Shown one piece after another: positions 38,694-48,482 of a stretch of DNA of 64,000 nucleotides. This DNA is from Pseudomonas sp. ANT_H4 (GTDB lineage Bacteria; Pseudomonadota; Gammaproteobacteria; Pseudomonadales; Pseudomonadaceae). How positions within the stretch are numbered: the stretch's first letter is position 1; every line of letters begins with the position of its first letter. The DNA lies in NCBI RefSeq assembly GCF_008369295.1, contig NZ_VOBG01000002.1:62001-126000 (forward strand), written 5' to 3'. A program made the translations under genes and the position numbers. The notes beneath the pieces were generated by a model. The model was not told the DNA's origin. It saw only the letters and a list, made by a program, of their open reading frames with translations, and did no database searches.

Positions 38694-38766
38694 GCCCGTG
38701 TAGCTCAGTTGGTAGAGCAGCGCACTCGTAACGCGAAGGTCGCAGGTTCGATTCCTGTCTCGGGCA
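38694..38766 (+). tRNA. tRNA-Thr (CGT)
   Basis: A 73-base cloverleaf with anticodon loop CTCGTAA (anticodon CGT), D-arm GCTC/GAGC and T-arm GCAGG/CCTGT. CCA is not encoded (followed by AAAA), unlike the tRNAs at 29.2 kb. Mismatches: U6-U67 in the acceptor stem, and G27-A43 and A31-C39 in the anticodon stem. In P. aeruginosa the pilA locus also borders a tRNA-Thr gene. Confidence 0.85.
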
Positions 38767-38902
38767 AAAAGGCAACACAGTTTTCAGATGATCCCAGAAT
38801 GGTTCTGAAGGCCAGACGAACCGGTATTCATGCCTGTTCTTTTGTATCTGCGCAACCTTGATGACCCAGATGCATCCCCATTCCTAGATCAAAGAGAACG
38901 AC

Positions 38903-39208
38903 ATGACCATAAAAGAAGTGACCCAGGAAGTGCGGCACGAACAAGCTCTCAAAAAGTACGTCGCAGAGTCTCCGGAACTCCTTGATGAGATCAAGGACCT
39001 GAGTGCCGATGATCAGAAGGACCAGATCCAATGGTCATTTGAGGATGAGGCCGAGGCCCAGGGGCTCCAACCGTGGGAGTTGACCCTCAAGTACACCTCC
39101 ACTCCTGAAGAGTTCGAAGTGGCGCGCCTGGCCCTGCACAAAGAGGCTGCCGAAGTGCTGGGCGTCGACTGGAACGAGTACTGCGGGATGAATAACCTGG
39201 CGATTTGA
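38903..39208 (+). CDS. DUF6388-type small acidic protein (101 aa)
   Basis: A 101-residue, Glu/Asp/Lys-rich, helical protein with no signal peptide or membrane segment. It resembles short Pseudomonas proteins that I recall as DUF6388. A GAGAACGAC site precedes the ATG. It stands alone between tRNA-Thr and the second repeat element, convergent with nadC. Position behind a tRNA is typical for acquired genes, but I see no integrase or direct repeat. Function unknown. Confidence 0.68.
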   Translation: MTIKEVTQEVRHEQALKKYVAESPELLDEIKDLSADDQKDQIQWSFEDEAEAQGLQPWELTLKYTSTPEEFEVARLALHKEAAEVLGVDWNEYCGMNNLAI

Positions 39209-39217
39209 GACGCAGTG

Positions 39218-39315
39218 GTAGGAGCGAGCTTGCTCGCGAGAAACCTGAGCGCTACGCGGGGTGCCAAGCTTCCCGCGTCATCGTTAACGCCCATCGCGAG
39301 CAAGCTCGCTCCTAC
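39218..39315. repeat. Paired inverted repeat (REP/REPIN-like), copy 2
   Basis: GTAGGAGCGAGCTTGCTCGCGA at one end and TCGCGAGCAAGCTCGCTCCTAC at the other, in the reverse orientation to the element at 4712-4831 and shorter (98 against 120 bases). It separates the convergent DUF6388 and nadC genes and may act as terminator. Confidence 0.85.
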
Positions 39316-39328
39316 ATTTTAAAGCGAC

Positions 39329-40177
39329 TCAGAGACTGAGGCGCATCGACAAATCCACGGCCTTCACATCCTTGGTCATTGCGCCAATGGAAATGTAGTC
39401 CACCCCGGTTTTGGCGATGGGCAGCAATGTGCTTTCGTTGATCCCGCCGCTGGCTTCCAGTTTCGCCTTTCCGTCATTCAGGCGCACCGCTTCGCGCATG
39501 TCGTCTAGGCTCAATTCATCAAGCATGATGATATCGGCGCCAGCCGCCAGTGCTTCGCGCAACTCCTCCAGACTTTCCACTTCGATTTCCACCCGTTTGC
39601 CCGGGGCGATCTTGTGGGCGGCGCTGATGGCCTGGGCAATGCCACCGCAGGCGGCGATATGGTTTTCCTTGATCAGGAAGGCGTCATACAAACCGATGCG
39701 GTGATTGTGACAACCGCCGCAGGTCACGGCATATTTTTGCGCCAGGCGCAGCCCCGGCAGGGTCTTGCGGGTATCCAGCAGCTTGACCTGGGTGGTGGCG
39801 ACAAAGTCCGCCAAGTATTGCGCACGGGTGGCAACGCCTGACAGCAGTTGCAGGAAATTCAGTGCGCAACGTTCACCGCTGAGCAGTGAACGGGCCGGGC
39901 CTTCGAGGTGAAACAGTACCTGGTTGGGGCTCACGCGCTCACCGTCGCGCACCTGCCAATGCACGGCGACACGCGGGTCCAACTGGCGGAACACCGCATC
40001 GACCCAGGCTGTGCCGCTGATGACTGCGGCATCGCGGGTGATGATCGTAGCCTTGGCCAGCCGTTCGGCCGGGATCAGTTGCGCGGTGATGTCGCCGCTG
40101 CCGATATCTTCCAGCAATGCGCGGCGCACGTTGGCTTCGATTTCGGCGGTCAGGTCGGCAAGACGAAGATTGGGCAT
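39329..40177 (-). CDS. nadC: Nicotinate-nucleotide pyrophosphorylase
   Basis: A 282-residue quinolinate phosphoribosyltransferase of de novo NAD synthesis. Conserved motifs are [33 protein letters not shown] and [10 protein letters not shown]. The start at 40177 ([10 protein letters not shown]) gives the usual length; the longest frame to 40195 adds six unlikely residues. It is divergent from the DUF1631 gene across about 280 bases in which I see no other gene. Confidence 0.95.
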   Translation of the reverse strand: MPNLRLADLTAEIEANVRRALLEDIGSGDITAQLIPAERLAKATIITRDAAVISGTAWVDAVFRQLDPRVAVHWQVRDGERVSPNQVLFHLEGPARSLLSGERCALNFLQLLSGVATRAQYLADFVATTQVKLLDTRKTLPGLRLAQKYAVTCGGCHNHRIGLYDAFLIKENHIAACGGIAQAISAAHKIAPGKRVEIEVESLEELREALAAGADIIMLDELSLDDMREAVRLNDGKAKLEASGGINESTLLPIAKTGVDYISIGAMTKDVKAVDLSMRLSL

Positions 40178-40460
40178 AACGGGCTCCACAAACAAAGTGG
40201 CTCGATTATAGGGGTATGGCAGCGCCTAACCCAAGGTGCCAAACCGCTGTGCCACCGTTGCTGCCCTGCCTTATTACAAGGCAAGTACAGAGTTCGCTGG
40301 CGCAATAGTCCCCATTTGCAAGATAATCTTGCGCCTTTCAATTGGCGTCATAGCTTTGACGTCTCGGTGATGTCCCGATAATTGTAGTGCCCATGGGTCT
40401 TGATGCCCTTGGCTGTATCGATTTTTCACAAAACCGAACCCACCGTTTCAGGAGGCCAGG

Positions 40461-42644
40461 ATGCACAATGACGGAAAGGTGGTGCCGATCAACAAGATCG
40501 CTGCGCAGGCGAAGCCTTCGCCGCTTGCCCGCCTGCCAGTGATTTTGCTTCAGGTTCGTGACAAGGCGGTCCAGCAACTCAAGCAGGGTTTGCAGGAACT
40601 GTTCGATAACGCCGACGACACCCTGTTCGAAATGGCCGACAAGGCCCGCAACAATGTTGACCAGAACATTTTCTTTGAAGCCATGCGAGACCTGCGCCTC
40701 AAGCGCAAGAACTTCGAGCGTGGCTTTGTGGAGCAGCTCTTTGCAGCATTCATCAACCTGGGGCAAGCCGGGCGGGGCGAGTTGCAATTGCTGCCGACGG
40801 TTTCCTACGATGCGGTGCCCGGTGTGTCTGCGGACGATCTGGAAAAAGCCGTGGCCCTGGAGGCCATGCTCGGCAGGGTCCAGCACCGTGACGGTTTGGC
40901 CCTTGGCCAATTGACTGCACGCCTGGGTGCGCTGTTGGGCAAGCATCTGGATGATCGTGAAAACCCCCTCGGCCCGGCGATGCTCTGCGAGTACTTCCTG
41001 CAGGCCGGGCGTAGTATGGGGGTGGAAATTCGGGTCAAGCTGATCATTCTCAAGCTGTTTGAAAAATACGTACTCAGTGATGCCGATCAGTTGTATGGCG
41101 AAGCCAATCAACTGCTGCTGGCAACGGGTGTGCTGCCCGAACTCAAGGCGGTGCCATCCCGGCGTCTTGGTGAGCGCACTGCTCGGGTCCTCCCGCCAGC
41201 GGACGCCACCCCTGCTGGCGATTTCCAGGCCGACGAAGGCGAGCAGCAGGCCTTCGTTGCGCTGCAAAAATTGCTATTCGCCGTGCGTGGCAGCGTCGCC
41301 CCGACCCTTGAAGCCAGCGCCCAGGCCCAACCGATTTCAACCCGTGACTTGCTGCGCCTGCTCTCCCATTTGCAGCAATACGTTCCGGAGCCGGCGGTCG
41401 AGGACGATTTCGACCTGCGCAGCCAGTTGGAAGAGTTGCTGACCCGCGTCAGCGTCAAAAGTGGCAAATCGCGAGTGGTCGACGTCGCCGACGAGGACGT
41501 GATCAACCTGATCGCGATGCTCTTCGAGTTCATTCTCGACGACCGCACCTTACCCGACTCCCTCAAGGCATTGATTGCCCGCTTGCAGATTCCCATGCTG
41601 AAAGTGGCGGTGCTGGACAAGAGTTTTTTCAGTCGTGGCAGCCACCCGGCGCGACGGCTGCTCAATGAAATCGGCACGGCCGCCATGGGCTGGGGCAAGC
41701 GCGACGACTATCAGCGCGACAGCTTGTACTTGCGCATCGAACAAGTGGTGCAGCGGCTGTTGAATGATTTTGTCGATGACCCAGCGATTTTTTCCGAGTT
41801 GTTGCTGGAGTTCACCACCTTTACCAGCGATGAGCGACGTCGCAGCGAATTGCTCGAACAGCGTACCCGCGACGCCGAAGAAGGCCGGGCCCGCACCGAA
41901 CAGGCCCGCCAGCGGGTGGCCTATGCCCTCAACCGCAGGCTGCTGGGCAAAGTCTTGCCGCAAGTAGTGGTGCAGTTCCTGCAACAGGCCTGGAGCCAGG
42001 TCCTGTTGCTGGCGTGCCTCAAGCACGGTGAACAGTCGCCGCAATGGCAGGCCGGGTTGCAGACCATGGACGAATTGATCTGGAGTGCTGGCCTTAGCGA
42101 AGACACCGAGGCCGGGCGCCATCTGCTGGAGCAATTGCCGGCGCTGCTCAAGGCCCTGCGCGATGGCTTGAGCGGGGCGGCGTTCGATCCCTTTATTACC
42201 CGTGAATTCTTCACTCAGTTGCAAGCGCTGCATGTGCAATCGTTCCAGGGCGTCGGGGCGGGGCAATCGCCGCAGCCGATTGGGACCCTGGTCGAGGTAC
42301 GCGAAAAAGTTGTGCTGAGCCCTGTCTTGCCGATCGATACGGTGAGCCTGCCGGATGATGATCCCGATATGCTCAAGGTTCGCCAATTGCGCATCGGCAG
42401 TTGGGTCGAGTTCCAGGAAGATGAAGAAAACACCCTGAGTTGCAAGCTGACGGCGATTATTGCGCCTGCCAACAGCTACATTTTTGTCAATCGCGCGGGC
42501 CTCAAAGTGTTTGAGAAAACCTGCACGCAGTTGGCCCTGGAGTTCAAGCGTGGTGGGGTGCGGACCCTTGACGACGCGCTGTTGTTCGACCGGGCACTCG
42601 CCTCGGTGATTGGCAACCTGCGCCAACTCAATCGCGCCAAGTGA
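40461..42644 (+). CDS. DUF1631 family protein (727 aa)
   Basis: A 727-residue soluble protein of the DUF1631 family, often mislabelled thymidine phosphorylase. It is rich in helix-forming residues and has repeated Gln/Leu-rich segments (about residues 30-110, 430-520 and 560-620). The C-terminus (about 630-720) may be a small PilZ-like barrel (RIGSWVEFQEDEENTLSCKLT), which would bind cyclic di-GMP, but the RxxxR and DxSxxG motifs are not clearly present. A CAGGAGGCCAGG site precedes the ATG. Corresponds to PA4523. Function unknown. Confidence 0.78.
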   Translation: MHNDGKVVPINKIAAQAKPSPLARLPVILLQVRDKAVQQLKQGLQELFDNADDTLFEMADKARNNVDQNIFFEAMRDLRLKRKNFERGFVEQLFAAFINLGQAGRGELQLLPTVSYDAVPGVSADDLEKAVALEAMLGRVQHRDGLALGQLTARLGALLGKHLDDRENPLGPAMLCEYFLQAGRSMGVEIRVKLIILKLFEKYVLSDADQLYGEANQLLLATGVLPELKAVPSRRLGERTARVLPPADATPAGDFQADEGEQQAFVALQKLLFAVRGSVAPTLEASAQAQPISTRDLLRLLSHLQQYVPEPAVEDDFDLRSQLEELLTRVSVKSGKSRVVDVADEDVINLIAMLFEFILDDRTLPDSLKALIARLQIPMLKVAVLDKSFFSRGSHPARRLLNEIGTAAMGWGKRDDYQRDSLYLRIEQVVQRLLNDFVDDPAIFSELLLEFTTFTSDERRRSELLEQRTRDAEEGRARTEQARQRVAYALNRRLLGKVLPQVVVQFLQQAWSQVLLLACLKHGEQSPQWQAGLQTMDELIWSAGLSEDTEAGRHLLEQLPALLKALRDGLSGAAFDPFITREFFTQLQALHVQSFQGVGAGQSPQPIGTLVEVREKVVLSPVLPIDTVSLPDDDPDMLKVRQLRIGSWVEFQEDEENTLSCKLTAIIAPANSYIFVNRAGLKVFEKTCTQLALEFKRGGVRTLDDALLFDRALASVIGNLRQLNRAK

Positions 42645-42705
42645 TCGCAACCACAGGGTGGATCGCGGCATACTGGTCCATCCCAGCCTTGCTCAAGGAA
42701 CCTGT

Positions 42706-43269
42706 ATGCAGTTGGACCCCACCAGCGGTTGGTGCCAGGGTATTCGCCATTGCCCATCGCCCAACTTTAATGAGCGCCCCAGCGGCGAGATTTCCCTGTT
42801 GGTGGTGCATAACATCAGCTTGCCGCCGGCGCAGTTTGCCACCGGCAAAGTGCAGGAGTTTTTCCAGAATCGCCTAGATGTCACGGAACATCCCTACTTT
42901 GAAGGGATCGCCGATCTACGGGTTTCTGCGCACTTTCTGATTGAGCGCGATGGTGCGGTGACGCAGTTTGTCTCGTGTCTGGACCGTGCCTGGCATGCCG
43001 GGGTGTCGAGCTTCGAGGGGCGCGAGATTTGCAATGATTTTTCCCTGGGAATTGAACTGGAGGGGACGGACGATCTGCCCTTTAGCGATGCCCAGTACCA
43101 ATCCTTGATCGAGCTGAGCCGTCAATTGCTGGTTGCCTACACGGGCATTACGCGCCAGCGCATTTGTGGTCACAGCGATATCGCCCCGGGACGCAAGACA
43201 GATCCAGGACCGGCTTTTGATTGGGCGCGTTTTCGCAGCGCCTTGCAGGATGGAGGACAAGCACAATGA
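42706..43269 (+). CDS. ampD: 1,6-anhydro-N-acetylmuramyl-L-alanine amidase AmpD
   Basis: A 187-residue cytoplasmic zinc amidase that cleaves the peptide from recycled anhydro-muropeptides; its loss derepresses AmpC beta-lactamase through AmpR. Zinc ligands are His35 (VVHNIS), His156 (CGHSDIAPGRKTDPG) and Asp166; the catalytic Glu is near residue 117 (GIELEG). The ATG at 42706 was chosen from length and conservation; the longest frame to 42610 overlaps the DUF1631 stop. The stop overlaps ampE by 4 bases. Confidence 0.94.
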   Translation: MQLDPTSGWCQGIRHCPSPNFNERPSGEISLLVVHNISLPPAQFATGKVQEFFQNRLDVTEHPYFEGIADLRVSAHFLIERDGAVTQFVSCLDRAWHAGVSSFEGREICNDFSLGIELEGTDDLPFSDAQYQSLIELSRQLLVAYTGITRQRICGHSDIAPGRKTDPGPAFDWARFRSALQDGGQAQ

Positions 43270-44102
43270 GTTTTCTGGTGTTGGTGTTGGCTGTATGGAT
43301 TGAGAAGTTCTCGGCCTTGCGCCAGCGGGTACAGCGTGACGGCGGTTGGTTGCGAGAGTTGGCCAAGCTGGAATCCAGTGCGCGATTGGGCAAACAGCCT
43401 TGGTTGATCCTGGCGTTGTTGGTGCTGTTACCCGTAGCGCTGCTGGGTTTGTTGCTGCTGATGCTGGAGCCGGTGGCCTATGGTTTGCTGGCGTTGCCGG
43501 TGCACCTGCTGGTGGTGATCTACAGCCTGGGGCGGGGCGACTTGCTCGCCGGGCTGGGGCCGTTTCGCGATGCCTGGCGCCGTGGCGACCTGCAAGCGGC
43601 TGAACATGTTGCCGAGCGTGACATGGGTGTTGGCGCGGACAGTGGTGAACAACTGCTGGAGCAGGTCCAGGGCCATTTGTTGTGGCAGGCCTATCAGAGT
43701 TTCTTCGCTGTTATTCTCTGGTACTTCCTTCTCGGCCCAGTGGCGGCGCTGGCCTATCGTTTGTTGGCGCTGACGACTGAGCACGGGAAAAATCCCCTGG
43801 TAGTGGAGCGTGCCGGGCAGTTGCGTCATGCCTTCGACTGGTTGCCGGTGCGCTTGCTGGCGGCGAGTTTCGCCCTGGTAGGCAATTTTGTCGCGGTCAG
43901 CAGGGTCATGCTCCATGAGCTGCTGAACTGGGACATCAGCGCCGCCCAACTGGTGGAGAAGGTCGGCCTGGTAGCCGGCGAAATCCCGCCGCCGGTGGTG
44001 GGCGCTGACGGCATCAACAGCCTGGACCGTATCTGGGAGCTGCTGCTACGCGCTGCCGTACTGTGGTATGCCGGGTTTGCCATCTGGATCGTGTTGCCCT
44101 GA
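43266..44102 (+). CDS. ampE: Regulatory inner membrane protein AmpE
   Basis: A 278-residue membrane protein with about four or five helices (one near 55-85). It overlaps ampD by ATGA, the standard ampDE arrangement. AmpE is proposed to take part in beta-lactamase induction signalling, but its activity is unclear. The start MSFLVLVLAVWIEKF is conserved. Confidence 0.92.
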   Translation: MSFLVLVLAVWIEKFSALRQRVQRDGGWLRELAKLESSARLGKQPWLILALLVLLPVALLGLLLLMLEPVAYGLLALPVHLLVVIYSLGRGDLLAGLGPFRDAWRRGDLQAAEHVAERDMGVGADSGEQLLEQVQGHLLWQAYQSFFAVILWYFLLGPVAALAYRLLALTTEHGKNPLVVERAGQLRHAFDWLPVRLLAASFALVGNFVAVSRVMLHELLNWDISAAQLVEKVGLVAGEIPPPVVGADGINSLDRIWELLLRAAVLWYAGFAIWIVLP

Positions 44103-44129
44103 GTTGATATTGAAGCGGGCACGGTCAGT

Positions 44130-44151
44130 GTGAGAGCTGGCTTGCCTGCGA
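44130..44151. repeat. REP singlet
   Basis: AGAGCTGGCTTGCCTGCGAT is the same unit as one arm of the doublet at 10752-10842. It lies between ampE and the chemoreceptor gene. Confidence 0.7.
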
Positions 44152-44274
44152 TGGTCGTTAACCTTAAGTTACAAAACTCCCCTTCAAATTGAGCTATACA
44201 GATTGAGCGCCAAATAGTGGCTATCTGCCGCCGCCCTGCGCCTCAATAAAAATAAAAGAAAAGGGAGTTCACCT

Positions 44275-46305
44275 GTGAATAGCTTGCTCTATCCCGCCAT
44301 CGCGTTGATGAACCGTTTGAGCTTCGGCATGAAGTTCAGCTTGATCAGCGTGCTGTTTTTCCTGCCCATGCTGGTGACCAACTATTACCTGGTGCGCGAT
44401 TCCTGGCGCGAGTTTCAGGGCACGCAGATTGAGCTGCAAAGCCTGGACCTGTTGGGCAGCAGTCTGACCCTGCGCCGCGACCTGGAGACGCTGAACAACC
44501 AAGTGCAGATCAACGCGACGCTGGGTCAATCAGGCAAGGCCGGTGATATCGAAGGCAAAATCAGCGCCCTGGAACAGAGCGTGCTGGAACGCCTGCAAGG
44601 CTTTAAGGCCATGGCGGCCGATCCCGAGCAAGTCGCGGTGTTTGAAGGCAAGCGCGACGAGATGATCGCCGCTTTCAAGGCCCAGCAAACGGAATCCTCT
44701 CTGCTGAGCAAAAGCGCGCTGATCGGCAAACTCCTCAACAAGGCGCAGATGCTCAGCCAGATCATTGCCAGCCAGTCAGGCTTGAGTCGTGATCCGCAAA
44801 GTGACCTGCGCCAACTCAGCGAATTGATCACCAGCGTTACCCCGCAAGTCACCCAGACCCTGGGCGAAGGCCGGGCGATGGGCGCTTATTCCCTGGGCCA
44901 GGGCTTTCTCAATTCATCTTCCAGCACCCGCTTTGACGAGTTGTTGCAGCAGTTGGAAAAGCTCCAGGCCGAATACGGTTTGAAGCTGCAAGATGCCCTC
45001 GGTTCGAGCAAGGCCGCCCACGGTGCGCTTGATGCCTTGGCTAATGCCAGCCAGGGCAGCCTCAAGCAAGGCAGCGAGCTGTTCGAAGAGCAGGTAGTGA
45101 TGGCCGAAACCCTTGACGCGCCATGGCAGGGCTTTTATGACGAGGTTAGCAGCCTGATGGCCAAGACTTATCAGTTCGATGACGCAACCCTGACCTTCCT
45201 CGACCAGCAGTTGCAGGCGCGTCTTTCGCAGAACCGCACGCACATGGTGGTGCTGGTGTCAGCCCTGGCGGCGGTGTTTTTGCTGATTGTCTATTTGTAT
45301 GGAGGTTTCTACGCTTCCACCCGCACTACATTGCGCCGCCTTGGGGCGATGATGGACAAGGTCGCGGCTGGCGACATGACGGTCACGTTTGTCGCCCAAA
45401 GCCGCGATGAGTTGGGGGATCTGGGCCAAGTGTTCAATGGCACGGTAGCGAAAATCCACGACCTGATCGAACGGGTAGGGCAGACCGTCAGTGAAGTTGA
45501 GCGCCAGGCCGGGCAAGTGGAATCGGTATCGGCCCGCAGCAACCAGGCCGTTTCTGGCCAACGCAGCCAGATCGAACAGGTGGCGACGGCCATGAACCAG
45601 ATGTCCGCCACTGCTCAGGAAGTGGCCCGCAGCGCAGCGGCTGCGGTCAGCAGCGCCCACAGCGTTAACGATGAAACTCTCAGCGGCCGTGGCCTGGTGC
45701 AATCCCAGCAGGGCAGCATTGCACTGTTGGCGTCCGAGATCGATCAGTCAGTGTTGGTGATCAATCAACTGGCCATCGACAGCCAATCCATCAGCCGCGT
45801 GCTGGAAGTGATCAAAAGCATTGCCGAACAAACCAACCTGCTGGCACTGAACGCGGCCATCGAAGCGGCGCGGGCAGGTGAGCAAGGCCGCGGTTTCGCG
45901 GTGGTGGCCGATGAAGTGCGCACCCTGGCAAAGCGCACCCAGCACTCCACCGAAGAAATCGAACAGATGATTGCCAAGCTGCACAGCGGCGTCGGCGCGG
46001 CGGTGAAGGCTATGGGCAGCAGTCATCAGATGGCCAATGGCACGGTCGGGCAGTCGGAAAAGGTCCAGCAGGCCCTGGAAAATATCCTGGGTGCCGTGGG
46101 CATGATTGTCGATCAAAACCAACAGATCGCCGCCGCCGTGGAGCAGCAGACAGCCGTGGCCCATAATATCGACCAGAACATCGTCGAAATTAACCGTGCC
46201 GGTGAGCATGCGGCGCAGGGGGCGCATCAGACCGAAGAGGCTAGCCGACACTTGTCATTGCAGGTGATCGAGTTGAAGCAGTTGATCGGTGCGTTTCGGG
46301 TGTGA
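44275..46305 (+). CDS. Methyl-accepting chemotaxis protein
   Basis: A 676-residue chemoreceptor: transmembrane helix 1 at about 19-39, a large helical periplasmic ligand domain to about 320, helix 2 near 325-345, a HAMP domain ([13 protein letters not shown]...) and the cytoplasmic signalling hairpin with the conserved tip [20 protein letters not shown]. The C-terminus lacks a CheR-binding pentapeptide. The start is GTG 44275 with AAGGGAG upstream; an ATG at 44308 is a shorter alternative. It corresponds by position to PA4520. The ligand cannot be predicted. Confidence 0.92.
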   Translation: MNSLLYPAIALMNRLSFGMKFSLISVLFFLPMLVTNYYLVRDSWREFQGTQIELQSLDLLGSSLTLRRDLETLNNQVQINATLGQSGKAGDIEGKISALEQSVLERLQGFKAMAADPEQVAVFEGKRDEMIAAFKAQQTESSLLSKSALIGKLLNKAQMLSQIIASQSGLSRDPQSDLRQLSELITSVTPQVTQTLGEGRAMGAYSLGQGFLNSSSSTRFDELLQQLEKLQAEYGLKLQDALGSSKAAHGALDALANASQGSLKQGSELFEEQVVMAETLDAPWQGFYDEVSSLMAKTYQFDDATLTFLDQQLQARLSQNRTHMVVLVSALAAVFLLIVYLYGGFYASTRTTLRRLGAMMDKVAAGDMTVTFVAQSRDELGDLGQVFNGTVAKIHDLIERVGQTVSEVERQAGQVESVSARSNQAVSGQRSQIEQVATAMNQMSATAQEVARSAAAAVSSAHSVNDETLSGRGLVQSQQGSIALLASEIDQSVLVINQLAIDSQSISRVLEVIKSIAEQTNLLALNAAIEAARAGEQGRGFAVVADEVRTLAKRTQHSTEEIEQMIAKLHSGVGAAVKAMGSSHQMANGTVGQSEKVQQALENILGAVGMIVDQNQQIAAAVEQQTAVAHNIDQNIVEINRAGEHAAQGAHQTEEASRHLSLQVIELKQLIGAFRV

Positions 46306-46414
46306 GATGAGGCAGTAGGAACTGTCCGTTGTAAGTGTGGTGTATGTCTTGCGCCACGCCCGCCACCGGCATCGCATGACCCTGAAGTTTCAGGCGGTCA
46401 ATCCCGTCAGGGTG

Positions 46415-47191
46415 TTACCAATTGAAGAGTTCGCAGGCATTGCGGGTGCTCGCTTGCGCCAGTGTTGACGGGCTGATGGCCATTCGCTCGGCCAGGGCTG
46501 CGCAGATATCGGGCAGATGTTCGGGGCTGTTGCGCTGGCCGGGATACATGACGGGAGCCATGTCCGGTGAGTCGGTTTCCAGTACGACCGAATCCAGAGG
46601 CAGTTGGGCGATCACTTTGTGCATGCGCAACGCCTGGGGCCAGGTCGCCGCGCCGCCCAGGCCCAGCTTGAAACCGAGCTTGATGTACTCGCGGGCTTCT
46701 TCCAGGCTGCCGGCGAAGGCGTGGATGATGCCGCCCCGTGGCAAGCGAATACGTTTGAGGGTGGCAATCACCATGGCATGGCTGCGCCTTACATGCAGCA
46801 GCGCCGGGAGTTGGAAGTCTGCCGCCAGTTGCAATTGGGCTTCAAACAGCGATTGCTGGCGTTCACGGTCCAGTTGTTCAAGGAAATAATCCAGACCGAT
46901 TTCGCCGACGGCACACAGCTGGCGGTGGCCCTTCAAGCGAGTCAACCAGTCGCCCATCTCGGTCAGGTCAGCGGGGCGATGCTCGTCCAGGTAAACCGGG
47001 TGCAGCCCGAAGGCTGCGTACAACTGCAAATCCTGTTGCACCAGATCCCACACCCGCTGCCAATTCTGCTGATAAACCCCCAACACCACCATTCGTCGCA
47101 CGCCCAATTGGCGGCAGCGGTTCAGGACCTCAACGCGGTCTGCGTCGAAGTCCGCAAAGTCGAGGTGGGTATGGCTGTCGATCAGCTCCAC
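46415..47191 (-). CDS. TatD family metal-dependent hydrolase
   Basis: A 258-residue TatD-type protein. Metal ligands are visible in IDSHTHLDF, GEIGLDYF, HVRRSHA and LETDSPDM. TatD proteins act as DNases or phosphohydrolases. It begins 2 bases after the fruR stop, so the two are cotranscribed, but a functional link to fructose use is not apparent; YcfH- or YjjV-like is the closest subfamily I can suggest. Confidence 0.9.
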   Translation of the reverse strand: MELIDSHTHLDFADFDADRVEVLNRCRQLGVRRMVVLGVYQQNWQRVWDLVQQDLQLYAAFGLHPVYLDEHRPADLTEMGDWLTRLKGHRQLCAVGEIGLDYFLEQLDRERQQSLFEAQLQLAADFQLPALLHVRRSHAMVIATLKRIRLPRGGIIHAFAGSLEEAREYIKLGFKLGLGGAATWPQALRMHKVIAQLPLDSVVLETDSPDMAPVMYPGQRNSPEHLPDICAALAERMAISPSTLAQASTRNACELFNW

Positions 47192-47193
47192 GC

Positions 47194-48189
47194 TCAGGCC
47201 TCGTGAATGCGCTGCTTGAAGGTCCGGCCAATGGCGTGGACGCCCGGCTGATACTGCTGCTGCTCAATGGCCGCCAGTGCCAGGCGTAAGGCGGTGTCGG
47301 CAATCAGTTGGTGTTGTTGGGCCATGGCGTTTACCGGCAACGGCAGGAAGTCCAGCAACTGGGTGTCGCCAAAGGTGCCAAGGCGCAGCGGGCGGGACTT
47401 GAGCGGAAAGTCATGCAGTGCGTCGAACACCCCTTGCAGCAGGACGTAGGACGTTGTCACCAGCGCGTCAGGCAAATGCACCAGGCGCTGCAGCAATTCT
47501 TCCATCAGTTGTCGGCCACAGTCCCGACTGAAGGCTTCGCCGTGTTCGATGAGCACTTCACCGTCGAATCCTTTCAGCGCTTGCTTGAAACCGGCAGCTC
47601 GTTCCTGGCTGATGCTCAGCTCTGGCCGGGCGCCAATCAGCACGATTTGCCGAGGCACGGGTTGCAGCAGGCTGCTGGTTAATTGCTGGCAAGCCTGGCG
47701 GTCGTCGCTGACCACCGAGCAAAACTGCGTAGACTCCATTACCCGGTCGATGGCAATGACCGGCAAGCCTTTGGTTTGCAGTTCGCGGTAACTGTCGTCG
47801 CTGGCCGGTAGGCAACTGGCGACGAACAACGCATCACAGCGCCGGGCGCGGAACAGTTTCAGCAACTGGCGCTCGCTGTTGGCGTCGTCGTCGGAGCTGG
47901 CGATCAGCAGTTGGTAGCCGCGAGCTCGTGCGCCTTGTTCCAGCAGCTTGGCGATCCGCGCGTAACTGGGGTTTTCCAGGTCCGGCAGGATAAAGCCCAG
48001 GGTACGGGTGTGCCGGCTGCGCAGCCCGGCGGCCTGAGGGTTGGGTGTAAAGCCGTGTTCTTCAACCACAGCGCGCACTCGTTCGACGGTTGCGCTGCTG
48101 ATCCGTTGCTGTGCGGCCTTGCCGTTGATGACGTAGCTGGCGGTGGTGACTGACACACCGGCCAGGCGAGCAATATCACTGAGTTTCAA
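47194..48189 (-). CDS. fruR: LacI-family fructose repressor FruR (Cra)
   Basis: A 331-residue repressor of the LacI family. The helix-turn-helix is at residues 3-25 (LSDIARLAGVSVTTASYVING), then hinge helix and a periplasmic-binding-like effector domain. I choose the TTG at 48189, which follows AAGGAA by 8 bases and gives the conserved start; the longer frame to 48276 adds a non-conserved leader. Divergent from fruBKA. The effector in pseudomonads is fructose 1-phosphate, and the operator at 48335 is probably its target. Confidence 0.9.
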   Translation of the reverse strand: MKLSDIARLAGVSVTTASYVINGKAAQQRISSATVERVRAVVEEHGFTPNPQAAGLRSRHTRTLGFILPDLENPSYARIAKLLEQGARARGYQLLIASSDDDANSERQLLKLFRARRCDALFVASCLPASDDSYRELQTKGLPVIAIDRVMESTQFCSVVSDDRQACQQLTSSLLQPVPRQIVLIGARPELSISQERAAGFKQALKGFDGEVLIEHGEAFSRDCGRQLMEELLQRLVHLPDALVTTSYVLLQGVFDALHDFPLKSRPLRLGTFGDTQLLDFLPLPVNAMAQQHQLIADTALRLALAAIEQQQYQPGVHAIGRTFKQRIHEA

Positions 48190-48334
48190 ACCGGGATTTC
48201 CTTGTTTTTTAGAGCTTGCCCCGACACTTTGTCCAATCGTAACCGATTCCAGCAGGTGACCATTGTCGCAGCTCATGCGCCGAGTGGCGCTTCAAGGATG
48301 CAGAATTAATGCGTAATCTGCCATAAATTCTAGA

Positions 48335-48346
48335 TTAAACGTTTCA
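48335..48346 (+). promoter_or_regulatory. FruR/Cra operator
   Basis: TTAAACGTTTCA is, from memory, the operator sequence reported for P. putida Cra at its fruB promoter, and resembles the E. coli Cra site TGAAACGTTTCA. It lies between divergent fruR and fruB, about 137 bases upstream of fruB. Confidence 0.82.
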
Positions 48347-48482
48347 GCAGGCGTATTTTTACGATGTTCGCCGCTGAGTTGTCTCTGCCAACTGACCACT
48401 CAGTCAATTTTTTCGAACGCTTTTTCGCTGATTTATTCAAAACAATACCTAGTGCGCCTGATGCACTAACTAGGAGAAAGGC

